DNA of 8,773 bases from Bacteroidota bacterium (GTDB taxonomy: Bacteria; Bacteroidota; Bacteroidia; Flavobacteriales_D; Crocinitomicaceae). Position 1 is the first letter of the stretch. Each line of letters opens with the position of its first letter. Of the stretch, positions 1-6,533 are shown piece by piece. Where the stretch lies: assembly GCA_018825925.1 (NCBI GenBank), contig JAHKAT010000081.1:1-8773 (forward strand), given 5' to 3'. Below the pieces are notes generated by a model. The model worked only from the letters and a program-made list of their open reading frames with translations. It did not search any database and was not told where the DNA came from. A program made the translations under genes and the position numbers.

Positions 1-468
1 TAATGGAGCATTATTCATAGCTTGTCTATACGCATTATCAGCGTTTTTAACAATAGCAGAAAGTTTATTATATACTTTTGGAGCTAAATCTTGTGTGATA
101 TCATAACCGCCAGCACCCCAGTTTTCCAAATATTTGTGAACGATAACTGTCCATTCGTCTTGACCAGGAATTGTATATAGTGCATACGTTCCAGCAGGAA
201 CTTCCTTACCACCTAATGTTACCTTGTCAGAAAGTGTGATTTTTGTTGAACTATTCGCACCAGTTCTCCAAATTTCTCCGAAAGGAACTAGGTCGCCAAA
301 TATTGTTCTTCCTTTAGCACCTGGACGAGAATAAACGATCTCAACGTCAGTCAAACCAACTGCTTGTTTGATACTTGCTTCAGGACTTGGTTGTGGAGAT
401 TTAATTTGAGCAAATGAAGTGGAAACTACCGCACCAATTGCTACTAATAAGCTTGTGAATTTTTTCAT
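1..468 (-). CDS. Exported DUF2911 domain protein, 3' end outside window
   Basis: The first 156 codons are visible and the frame is open to the left edge. Residues 1-20 form a signal peptide (MKK start, hydrophobic core, TSFA before Q21), so the protein is predicted to act outside the cytoplasm. The body matches DUF2911 as I know it: the SPQPSPEAS segment at about 24-32, GLTDVEIVYSRP at about 38-49, IFGDLVPFGEIWRTGAN at 56-72 and PAGTYALYTIPG at about 91-102, then a tryptophan-led strand. The biochemical role of the family is unknown to me. The stretch from about residue 127 to the edge reads as a charged helix rather than the strands I would expect, so this could be a longer variant. The ATG at 468 has an A-rich leader and no Shine-Dalgarno site. 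The gene follows the DUF4199 gene by 50 bases on the same strand and may be co-transcribed with it. Confidence 0.88.
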   Translation of the reverse strand, partial: MKKFTSLLVAIGAVVSTSFAQIKSPQPSPEASIKQAVGLTDVEIVYSRPGAKGRTIFGDLVPFGEIWRTGANSSTKITLSDKVTLGGKEVPAGTYALYTIPGQDEWTVIVHKYLENWGAGGYDITQDLAPKVYNKLSAIVKNADNAYRQAMNNAPL

Positions 469-481
469 GTTTTTTTTAATT

Positions 482-489
482 GAAAGGTA
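482..489 (-). promoter_or_regulatory. Possible -7 box for the DUF2911 gene
   Basis: Read on the minus strand this is TACCTTTC, one mismatch from the Bacteroidota -7 consensus TAnnTTTG, placed 13 bases before the ATG. No good TTG -33 element is seen; a TTT lies at about the right distance. Readthrough from the DUF4199 gene is an equally good explanation for transcription. Confidence 0.28.
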
Positions 490-518
490 AAGTTAACGAT
501 TAAGTCTATAAAGATTTG

Positions 519-1001
519 TTAATTTTTCTTTCTTAAAGAAACAATCCCAGCAACAATAAGAGTAGTAACAATTCCCATGACTGGTGTCATCGCTACCGTT
601 TGAATCATATAACTTTTTAGGTTAAAATAATCCTGTGCTTCTTGAAGCGTCATTAGGTTGTTCTCCACTGAGTAATTAATCACATTAGAAAAATAATCAG
701 GTGTAATGTAAATACTAGTCACATATTGAGTAAGTGGGGATAGCAAAGTGATTACTAAAGTCATAATTAATCCCGACTTAAATCCTTGACCAAATGTCAT
801 CGAGCCATTGTAGGCTTCTTTCTTTTTGCGTTTTAATGCCACGACATAAATCCAAATTGCAGGGATCATGACAAAATTGGTAACGATGGGGTGATATTCT
901 ATGTATTGATCGTGAAAACCCAAAAGTTTTTCTAGAACCATCCATATTAACATCATCGCTACAAAGATGATTCCCCATTTCATTTCAAGATTTCTACTCA
1001 T
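519..1001 (-). CDS. DUF4199 family small membrane protein
   Basis: A 160-residue protein with four predicted membrane segments at about residues 9-28, 38-57, 72-97 and 133-155, and a basic C-terminus (LRKKN). The family is recognised from the order of its elements: an N-terminal helix ending in LEKLLGFHD, TNFVMIPAIWIY, a short basic loop, MTFGQGFKSG leading into helix three, the ITPDYF motif near residues 99-104, and EAQDYFNLKSYM before helix four. The function of DUF4199 is not known to me; inner-membrane location is inferred from the helices. The frame stays open upstream to a TTG at 1025, but the ATG at 1001 is chosen because it is followed directly by the family N-terminus and preceded by an A-rich leader. 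The gene starts 28 bases after the terminator of the M16 operon, so it probably has its own promoter or relies on readthrough. Confidence 0.85.
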   Translation of the reverse strand: MSRNLEMKWGIIFVAMMLIWMVLEKLLGFHDQYIEYHPIVTNFVMIPAIWIYVVALKRKKKEAYNGSMTFGQGFKSGLIMTLVITLLSPLTQYVTSIYITPDYFSNVINYSVENNLMTLQEAQDYFNLKSYMIQTVAMTPVMGIVTTLIVAGIVSLRKKN

Positions 1002-1021
1002 AATTTTCGTTTTAATCAGTA

Positions 1022-1029
1022 CCAAGATA
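1022..1029 (-). promoter_or_regulatory. Possible -7 box for the DUF4199 gene, abutting the terminator
   Basis: The minus strand reads TATCTTGG, one mismatch from TAnnTTTG. It lies at the end of the T-tract of the upstream terminator and about 20 bases before the DUF4199 ATG. No convincing -33 element is visible because that position falls inside the hairpin. Confidence 0.22.
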
Positions 1030-1060
1030 AAAAAAAACGCCGACCGAGGCCGACGTTTCT
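1029..1060 (-). terminator. Intrinsic terminator of the exported M16 operon
   Basis: On the minus strand, AAACGTCGGC pairs with GTCGGCGTTT around a four-base CTCG loop. This gives a ten-pair stem with two G-T wobbles (1035-1058), followed at once by a tract of nine T (1029-1037, partly shared with the stem). It begins 18 bases after the stop codon of the inactive M16 subunit. The plus strand lacks a comparable T-tract, so I call it for the minus strand only. Confidence 0.9.
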
Positions 1061-1077
1061 TGAAGTTAATTTCTGAA

Positions 1078-3177
1078 CTATTTGAAGGTAGAAAGATCTA
1101 CTTTCTCATTCACTTTGATTTCTTTAACCACACCATTCAGGGACATAGGACCAGCGGTAATGCTTGTCTTGTGTGCCATTTTGATGCCGTTTACATCTTT
1201 GTAATCGTCATAAGTCACTTCGGATGTTACTGATTGTCCCTCTTCTTCTGAAGTACTAATTATCTTCACTTTCATCCATGTTCCTTTTTCAAAATAGGTC
1301 ATAGCTTCAGCTTCACCATCATTTGTTTTAAGGATATAATACTCTTTACCATCAATGGTTTCTATTCCAGAGATCTCGTACTTCATACCCGTGAGGTTGT
1401 AATTCATTTCAGGTAAAAGGCCCGAAGATTTTGCTTTTGCAGCTGTTTCTTCTGCAGTAAGTTCTTTTTTACCTCCTTGCATAGAGCTTGAGCCACCAGT
1501 TTTTCCATCGAAATAACTTTTTTGGAAAACCATTCCTTGACCTTCTAATTTGTTAGCTTCCATATTAGGAGCCATCCAAACTTCAGTCATTTTTAATGGG
1601 AAAGGAATCTGTGCTGCTGATAATTCAACTTCTTTTGAAACTGATTTGATCTTTTTCAATTTTTTGGCAGCTGCTTTCATGCTTGTGGAAGCTGTAGTGG
1701 CCAAAACATAGTTTTCAATCAATTTATCAGCAGTTATATCTGCTTTTTTGATCTCTTTTGCTTCATTTCCAAATGGATCCAATAACTCAATTTTACCATC
1801 TTTGTCAAAAGGCTTTAATTTTTCGATGATATTTTCATTACCTACTACAATGATATTCATGTTTTTAGGTGTGAAATATTTTTGAGCCATTAATAAAATG
1901 TCCTCTTTAGTTACTGCTTCTAACTTTTTCAAATACGTTTGATAATAATCTGCAGGCAAATTATATTTTTTAGTATTTAAAGCAAAACGAGCAACTGTAG
2001 AAGGACTTTCTAACGAACGAGCGAAAGATCCTGCCATTGAACTTTTAGTTAAATTCAATTCCTCATCAGTAACATAACCTTCTGTGATTCTTTTTATCTC
2101 ATAGATGATCTGCGTGATTGCGCTATCAGAAACTTCATTTCTAAAACTACCACTTGCAGAAAAAATGGAACCTAATTCATCAAAGTCAAGAGACGAACGA
2201 CACCCGTAAGTATACGCTTTGTCCTCTCTTAAATTTTGCATTAAACGACTACCAAATGCACCACCACCCATAATGTTGTTCAAAACAGTTAAGGCTATTT
2301 GGTCTTGATCACCTGGTTTTGCATTAATAGGAAAATTAACACTGATAACAGATTGTACCGCACTTGGTTTTTTCGTAAAGTATACTTGGTTTCCACTTAC
2401 TGGCTTTCCTTTTAGGTTGCCCAATTTGAAAGCAGCATCACCCGTCCAATTGCCAAAATATTTATTGGCCATTTTCTCAGCGTCAGCACGATTGATGTCA
2501 CCAGTAATAACAAGGTAAGATCCTTTTGGACTGAAATTTTTCTTATACAATCCTTTAACATCCTCTAAAGTGATGTTTGCAAGAGTTTCCTCTGTCATCA
2601 CTTCACTGTTTGGATGCCCTGCTTCAAAATTTATTTTAGCCGAAGCATTCTGCGCCATTCCGTCGGCACTTGAACGTATTGATTTCAATCCTGCTTCTGA
2701 TTGCTTAACAATACGATCAAACTCTGATTTCGGGAAATTGGCGTTTAAAAGAACATCTTGCATTAAGTCTAAGCCTTTTTCCATGTGTTTCGTCAAAGAG
2801 GACATGAAAATTGCGCTTGAACTGGCAGACAATGAAGCACCAATGTAATCGATCTCCTTATCCAATTGGTCTTTATCACGCTTGTTAGTCCCAGACATAA
2901 TTAATTGTCCAGTAATATCGCCCAAACCGGCTTTACTCCCTTCTGGACGAGGATCAGATCCGACAGTAAGGGAATAACTAACTCGAGGAATTTTATTGTT
3001 TTCTGATAAAATAACAGTCAAACCGTTACTTAGCGTAAACACTTCCGAATCTTTTATGTTGATTTTTGGTGCTGGTCCAGCTTTTGGTTTGATAGATCGA
3101 TCTACTTGTGCGAAGAAGATTTGTGGCGCAAGTAATAAAAGTAATATGCTAATCTTTTTCATCTTTTTATTTCTCAT
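1078..3177 (-). CDS. Exported M16 peptidase-like subunit without zinc site, fused to LolA-like domain
   Basis: A 699-residue protein numbered from the outer ATG. The inner ATG at 3162 (MKKISILLLLL) has the better A-rich leader and may be the true start; either gives a signal peptide ending at A23-Q24. The M16 N-terminal domain spans about 45-200 and the C-terminal M16 domain about 205-460. At the HxxEH position the protein reads D87-I-T-G90-Q91, so all three motif residues are lost and it should not bind catalytic zinc. It keeps R317 and Y324 in LREDKAYTY, the position of the substrate-binding Arg/Tyr pair of M16B enzymes. Residues from about 481 to 699 resemble Bacteroidota LolA-like lipoprotein-sorting proteins (SYFDGKTGGSS, LTAEE, IETIDGKEYYILKT, YDDYKDVNGIK). 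The gene overlaps the zinc-site partner by 11 bases, or follows it by 4 from the inner ATG, so translation is probably coupled. Inferred role: non-catalytic partner in a periplasmic heterodimer. The substrate is unknown. Confidence 0.9.
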   Translation of the reverse strand: MRNKKMKKISILLLLLAPQIFFAQVDRSIKPKAGPAPKINIKDSEVFTLSNGLTVILSENNKIPRVSYSLTVGSDPRPEGSKAGLGDITGQLIMSGTNKRDKDQLDKEIDYIGASLSASSSAIFMSSLTKHMEKGLDLMQDVLLNANFPKSEFDRIVKQSEAGLKSIRSSADGMAQNASAKINFEAGHPNSEVMTEETLANITLEDVKGLYKKNFSPKGSYLVITGDINRADAEKMANKYFGNWTGDAAFKLGNLKGKPVSGNQVYFTKKPSAVQSVISVNFPINAKPGDQDQIALTVLNNIMGGGAFGSRLMQNLREDKAYTYGCRSSLDFDELGSIFSASGSFRNEVSDSAITQIIYEIKRITEGYVTDEELNLTKSSMAGSFARSLESPSTVARFALNTKKYNLPADYYQTYLKKLEAVTKEDILLMAQKYFTPKNMNIIVVGNENIIEKLKPFDKDGKIELLDPFGNEAKEIKKADITADKLIENYVLATTASTSMKAAAKKLKKIKSVSKEVELSAAQIPFPLKMTEVWMAPNMEANKLEGQGMVFQKSYFDGKTGGSSSMQGGKKELTAEETAAKAKSSGLLPEMNYNLTGMKYEISGIETIDGKEYYILKTNDGEAEAMTYFEKGTWMKVKIISTSEEEGQSVTSEVTYDDYKDVNGIKMAHKTSITAGPMSLNGVVKEIKVNEKVDLSTFK

Positions 3178-4633
3178 TAGGTAAGTAATACAAGATCAAT
3201 CTTTCGTCTTGCGTTAAATATTTTTTAGCAACACGTTGAATGTCTTCACGAGTCACTTTTTGGTATCCTGAAAGCAAAGTATTTACTCTGTTGGCAGAAC
3301 CGTAGTAAACGAAATTATCCGCTAAGTTTTCTGATATACCGGCAATTGAACTGTTAGAGCTAACCACATCATTTTCAATTTTGTTTTGAATTTTCTCAAA
3401 TTCTTCCTGAGTAATCAAATTCTCTTGTATCATTTGAATTTGTGCATCAAACTCAGCTCTCAAATCAGATAAATTTGCTTCTGGAGATGCTATAGCACCA
3501 AAAATCCCTAAACCAGCTGCTTCCATACCAAACGGAAAGCTAAATGCATTTACGGCTAATTGTTTTTTCTCAACAATTGCTTTGTTTAAACGAGAAGAGC
3601 TTCCTCCAGACAAAACTTCATTCAACATTTCTAAAGCATAGAAATCTGGATGCGTTTGATTTGGCATTTGGTAGGTAATAAATAAGGCAGGTAATTGAAT
3701 GTTATCATAAACAGTGTCAACAACTTGCTTGCCAAGGCGACCTTCATAGTTTTTCGGACGGTCAATTAATGTTGGCTTCGCAGTATATTCAGCGATTAGT
3801 TTTTTCGCATCAGCATTTTTTGATCCAGAAAAATTCTTAGAATCAAATTTACTTTTTTCAATGCCGTATTTCCCTTTGAATTTAGAGTCGTCATAATTTA
3901 CCCAATCTCTATAAAGGTTTATTGCTTGACCTTTTGGAATAGATCCAAAATATTTTTCAATCAATATTTTAGTTTCAGCAATGTTTAAATCACCTGCAAT
4001 GGAAAGCGTGGCGTTGCTAGGAACATAAAACGTTTTGTAAAAATTAACGTAGTCATCTTCTTGTGCAGCGTCTAAATCTTCCATAGATCCAATTGGAACC
4101 CAATTGTATGGATAATCGGTAAACATTCTTTTGAAGGTTTCAGTTAAAAAACGACCATACGGTTGGTTATCAACTCTTTGTCTTTTTTCTTCTTTCACAA
4201 CTTGACGTTGAGTTTCGATTCCAACGTTGTCCACTTTTGCATGTAACAAACGCTCGCTTTCTAACCACAAACCAAGCTCCAATTGATTGGAAGGTAACAA
4301 CTCGAAGTAATAAGTTCTATCGTTTGAAGTATTGGCATTTAACGTACCGCCATTTTTTTCAACCAACTCACTGTATTCACCTCTTTTGATGTTAGCAGAT
4401 CCTTCAAACAGTAAATGTTCAAAGAAATGTGCAAAGCCTGTACGGCCTACTTTTTCATTTTTAGATCCAACATGATATAGGATGGATACAGCAACGATTG
4501 GAGTTGAGTGATCTTCATGTAAAATTACGTGAAGTCCATTAGGTAAATCATACTCAACAAAATCAATCTTTTTTTGAGCGTAAGCTTGTGTTCCAATGAA
4601 CAAAGCTGCACCCATATAAAGCAAATTTTTCAT
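3167..4633 (-). CDS. Exported M16 zinc metallopeptidase, catalytic subunit
   Basis: A 488-residue protein. Residues 1-19 are a signal peptide (MKNLLYMGAALF core, QAYA before Q20), so it is predicted to be periplasmic. The inverted zinc motif is intact as H69-F-F-E72-H73 within GFAHFFEHLLFEGS, and the third ligand is E149 in VVKEEKRQ, 76 residues after H73. The C-terminal M16 domain follows from about residue 185. At the position of the M16B Arg/Tyr pair the sequence is IVEKKQLAV, so V354 and V361 replace Arg and Tyr; the partner encoded downstream has both. This is the split seen in two-chain M16 peptidases such as mitochondrial processing peptidase and the Sphingomonas Sph2681/Sph2682 enzyme. 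The open frame extends to a TTG at 4657, but the ATG at 4633 starts a clean signal peptide and is chosen. It is the first gene of a two-gene operon. The peptide substrate cannot be read from sequence. Confidence 0.92.
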   Translation of the reverse strand: MKNLLYMGAALFIGTQAYAQKKIDFVEYDLPNGLHVILHEDHSTPIVAVSILYHVGSKNEKVGRTGFAHFFEHLLFEGSANIKRGEYSELVEKNGGTLNANTSNDRTYYFELLPSNQLELGLWLESERLLHAKVDNVGIETQRQVVKEEKRQRVDNQPYGRFLTETFKRMFTDYPYNWVPIGSMEDLDAAQEDDYVNFYKTFYVPSNATLSIAGDLNIAETKILIEKYFGSIPKGQAINLYRDWVNYDDSKFKGKYGIEKSKFDSKNFSGSKNADAKKLIAEYTAKPTLIDRPKNYEGRLGKQVVDTVYDNIQLPALFITYQMPNQTHPDFYALEMLNEVLSGGSSSRLNKAIVEKKQLAVNAFSFPFGMEAAGLGIFGAIASPEANLSDLRAEFDAQIQMIQENLITQEEFEKIQNKIENDVVSSNSSIAGISENLADNFVYYGSANRVNTLLSGYQKVTREDIQRVAKKYLTQDERLILYYLPNEK

Positions 4634-4654
4634 AGATGTTTTTTGTAATTGCCA

Positions 4655-4662
4655 CAAAGATT
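4655..4662 (-). promoter_or_regulatory. Possible -7 box for the exported M16 operon
   Basis: The minus strand reads AATCTTTG, one mismatch from TAnnTTTG (or TAnnnTTTG if extended by one base), 22 bases before the ATG at 4633. No TTG is at the expected -33 distance. It lies in the 152-base divergent spacer between the two arms, where a promoter is required. Confidence 0.33.
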
Positions 4663-4751
4663 AAAAGAATTTGGCAAATGACGGATTAAAAAAGGTGAAA
4701 GAGGTACAAACGGCTTGTGACAAATTTAAAAGGTAGAGATAGTAGGGGCTT

Positions 4752-4780
4752 TATCTTTTGGAACAATAATTGTATTTTCG
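4752..4780 (+). promoter_or_regulatory. Two candidate -7 boxes before the repeat-protein gene
   Basis: There are two imperfect matches to TAnnTTTG: TATCTTTTG (4752-4760, one extra base) and TATTTTCG (4773-4780, one mismatch). Use of the first would give a leader of about 20 bases. Use of the second would put the transcription start almost at the ATG. No clear -33 TTG was found for either. Confidence 0.3.
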
Positions 4781-4785
4781 CAAGG

Positions 4786-5862
4786 ATGAAAATGTTGTTT
4801 ACTTTATTTCTTTTGGTCAATTTTTCGGCTATCGGCCAAACCATACTCCCTTTTGTAGATTTTAACGATTTCTTTAGAGTATGGCAAGATGGTGCCTTTC
4901 GCCAAATTGAATTTCAGCCGATTATTGAATATAAAACGGCGGATGAATTTGTAGCCTACATAGATACACGAGGGAATCTTCGGATTTATGATGGTAAAAA
5001 AATTAAAGACCTGGCCAATACAAATATTGAATACCGACTTTCTGACCACTTTTTGACATGGAAAATTTCTACCACCCTAAATCTTTGGGATGCAGGTAAA
5101 TTACAGACCCTTTCTTATAATGCTGATCAATATGAAGTAATGGACAGCATGGTTGTTTATCATGATCTGCGTTATAATAATGTTACCGTCTATGAAAAGG
5201 GAGTAAAAACTGTGGTATATCAGTCTACGGGCGAATTAGCGATGCCTCTGTCTATTGGAGATAATACCTTTGCTTATAAAGACAATGGTGACTTTTTCAA
5301 GGTATACTGGAAAGGACAATCCTATGATATAGATGTTTGGGTTGGAAAAATGGATTTTTCAGCCGGAGTGGATGTGGTGGCTTGGAATGATCCAAATACC
5401 AGAACTTTTGCCGTCTTTGAAAAAGGTTTGATTACCGATGTCGAAGATTTTTATGCAAAATCTTTTAAAGCGGGAAGAGGTTTTGTGGTTTATGAAGATT
5501 TAAATGGCAATCTAATCAAGTTTCAAAACGGGGTTAAAAAACAATTGTCAAAATTCAATGCGGATGTTTATTATGTGAAAGATGACATCGTTTGTTGGTC
5601 TGAGAACGGCTATTTTTATATGGAAAGTAAAGGAAAGAAATGGCAAATAAGCAACTTCCTCCCTCAAGATATCGTGATGAAAAATGATGTGTTGGTGTAT
5701 AAAAACATAATGAATGGAGTGAGTGTTTCTCACAATGGTAAAATTGAAGATATCACCAACCAAATAGACGCAAGCTATGAAATTGTTGGTAGTTCAGTAA
5801 TTGTTCGACTTTTTAATCGTTCTTTCATTGTTTGGAGTGAAGGTCGAAAATATGAACCATAA
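4786..5862 (+). CDS. Exported protein of ten ~35-residue repeats, function unknown
   Basis: I do not recognise a named family. Residues 1-18 form a signal peptide (MKMLFTLFLLVNFSAIG before Q18-T19), so the 358-residue protein is exported. The remainder is almost entirely a periodic beta-rich repeat. A typical unit is FVVYEDLNGNLIKFQNGVKK: a strand containing aromatic [YW], a polar turn with D/N, a second strand ending [VIF]-[YFW], then a turn glycine and a third strand. The turn glycines fall at residues 36, 70, 104, 139, 177, 214, 249, 283, 318 and 353, a period of 34-38. A propeller-like or other all-beta repeat fold is inferred, but 35 residues is short for a four-stranded blade. No catalytic motif, cysteine pair or C-terminal sorting domain is visible. 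The frame is open back to a GTG at 4717, but only the ATG at 4786 starts a signal peptide. ATG 4792 is a close alternative. Confidence 0.85.
   Translation: MKMLFTLFLLVNFSAIGQTILPFVDFNDFFRVWQDGAFRQIEFQPIIEYKTADEFVAYIDTRGNLRIYDGKKIKDLANTNIEYRLSDHFLTWKISTTLNLWDAGKLQTLSYNADQYEVMDSMVVYHDLRYNNVTVYEKGVKTVVYQSTGELAMPLSIGDNTFAYKDNGDFFKVYWKGQSYDIDVWVGKMDFSAGVDVVAWNDPNTRTFAVFEKGLITDVEDFYAKSFKAGRGFVVYEDLNGNLIKFQNGVKKQLSKFNADVYYVKDDIVCWSENGYFYMESKGKKWQISNFLPQDIVMKNDVLVYKNIMNGVSVSHNGKIEDITNQIDASYEIVGSSVIVRLFNRSFIVWSEGRKYEP
4870..5859 (+). repeat. Ten tandem protein-level repeats, period about 35 residues
   Basis: The repeats are visible in translation, not as obvious DNA identity. Examples are FVAYIDTRGNLRIYDGKK, VVAWNDPNTRTFAVFEKG, FVVYEDLNGNLIKFQNG and VLVYKNIMNGVSVSHNGK. 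The first unit lacks its first strand and starts at FFRVWQDG. The last ends at the C-terminus (FIVWSEGRKYEP), leaving no room for another domain. Confidence 0.7.
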
Positions 5863-5867
5863 ACGAC

Positions 5868-5894
5868 TTTTTCACATCTATATACCTATATTTG
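5868..5894 (+). promoter_or_regulatory. Promoter of the DUF4494-pdxH-M16 operon
   Basis: TATATTTG at 5887-5894 is an exact match to the Bacteroidota -7 consensus TAnnTTTG. A T-rich stretch (TTTTTC, 5868-5873) sits near the expected -33 position but lacks a proper TTG. The box is 39 bases before the ATG at 5934, giving a leader of roughly 32 bases that is A-rich and has no Shine-Dalgarno site. Confidence 0.6.
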
Positions 5895-5933
5895 TAGTCG
5901 CAAAATAAAAGTTTAAAATCAGAATTTTCCCTT

Positions 5934-6527
5934 ATGAATAATTGGTTTACAGTACGTGTTAAATACACGAAACAACTTGAAAATGGCTCCTTCAAAAGAG
6001 TTTCTGAGCCTTATTTATTGGCTGCAATGTCTTTCACGGATGCTGAAGCAAGAATCTATGAGGAGTTGGGAACAATGATTAAGGGTGAATTTAATGTTGT
6101 GGGTATCGTACGTACTGAATTGCACGATGTATTTCATTACGATGACGCCGATGTTTGGTACAAGGTGAAAGCTATGTATGAGACAACGGATATTGATTCT
6201 GATAAAACGAAGAAGGTATCTCAAAACTTTTTACTTTCAGCAGCTTCAGTTAAAGAAGCGTACGATCGATTGCGCGAGAGTTTATCAACTTTAATGGTTG
6301 ATTTTACCATTCCGGCTATTTCAGTGAGTCCAATTGTAGACGTTTTTCCTTTTAGTGAAGATTTAGATAAAGAATTAAGTCGCCGTCCGTTGGAGGAAAT
6401 TGAAGAGGAAGTTCCTGTTTCAAAAACGCAAATTTATAGCGCTGCTGGCTCAGATATAGATGAAGAAGAGGAGATTGAAGAAGTAGCCAATGAAATTTCT
6501 GACGATTACTCCGAAGAAGGGGAATAA
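5934..6527 (+). CDS. DUF4494 protein with acidic C-terminal tail
   Basis: A 197-residue, soluble-looking protein with no signal peptide or membrane segment, so cytoplasmic. It matches DUF4494 as I know it: W4-F-T-V-R-V-K-Y, KRVSEPYLLAAMSFTDAEARI, GEFNVVGIVRTELHDVF, DVWYKVKAMY, FLLSAAS, and IVDVFPF near residue 140. The domain is visibly two-fold: W4...Y27-L-L...S33...A37...R40 reappears as W75...F99-L-L...S105...A109...R112, an offset of 71-72 residues. Beyond residue 140 a tail of 57 residues contains 23 Asp or Glu and is probably disordered. No biochemical function is known to me for the family. It is the first gene of an operon, with pdxH starting 6 bases after its stop. The ATG at 5934 places the conserved W at residue 4, as expected. 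Confidence 0.88.
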   Translation: MNNWFTVRVKYTKQLENGSFKRVSEPYLLAAMSFTDAEARIYEELGTMIKGEFNVVGIVRTELHDVFHYDDADVWYKVKAMYETTDIDSDKTKKVSQNFLLSAASVKEAYDRLRESLSTLMVDFTIPAISVSPIVDVFPFSEDLDKELSRRPLEEIEEEVPVSKTQIYSAAGSDIDEEEEIEEVANEISDDYSEEGE

Positions 6528-6533
6528 GTAGTA

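Noticed and set aside
1002..1025. Longer N-terminus for the DUF4199 protein from a TTG at 1025
   Set aside because: It would begin almost at the terminator T-tract and add residues that the family lacks; the ATG at 1001 fits better.
967..1233. Plus-strand open frame across the terminator
   Set aside because: It spans the hairpin and the ends of two conserved minus-strand genes and has low-complexity composition; a shadow frame.
2570..2848. Plus-strand open frame of 92 codons inside the inactive M16 gene
   Set aside because: It is antisense to a well-supported conserved gene, with no recognisable domain or start context; a shadow frame.
4634..4657. Longer N-terminus for the catalytic M16 subunit from a TTG at 4657
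   Set aside because: It would put eight polar residues before the signal peptide and overlaps the candidate -7 box; the ATG at 4633 is preferred.
5864..5900. Inverted repeat CGACT/AGTCG after the repeat-protein gene
   Set aside because: The arms are only 5 bases with a 27-base loop and no T-tract, and the loop contains the -7 box; most likely chance.
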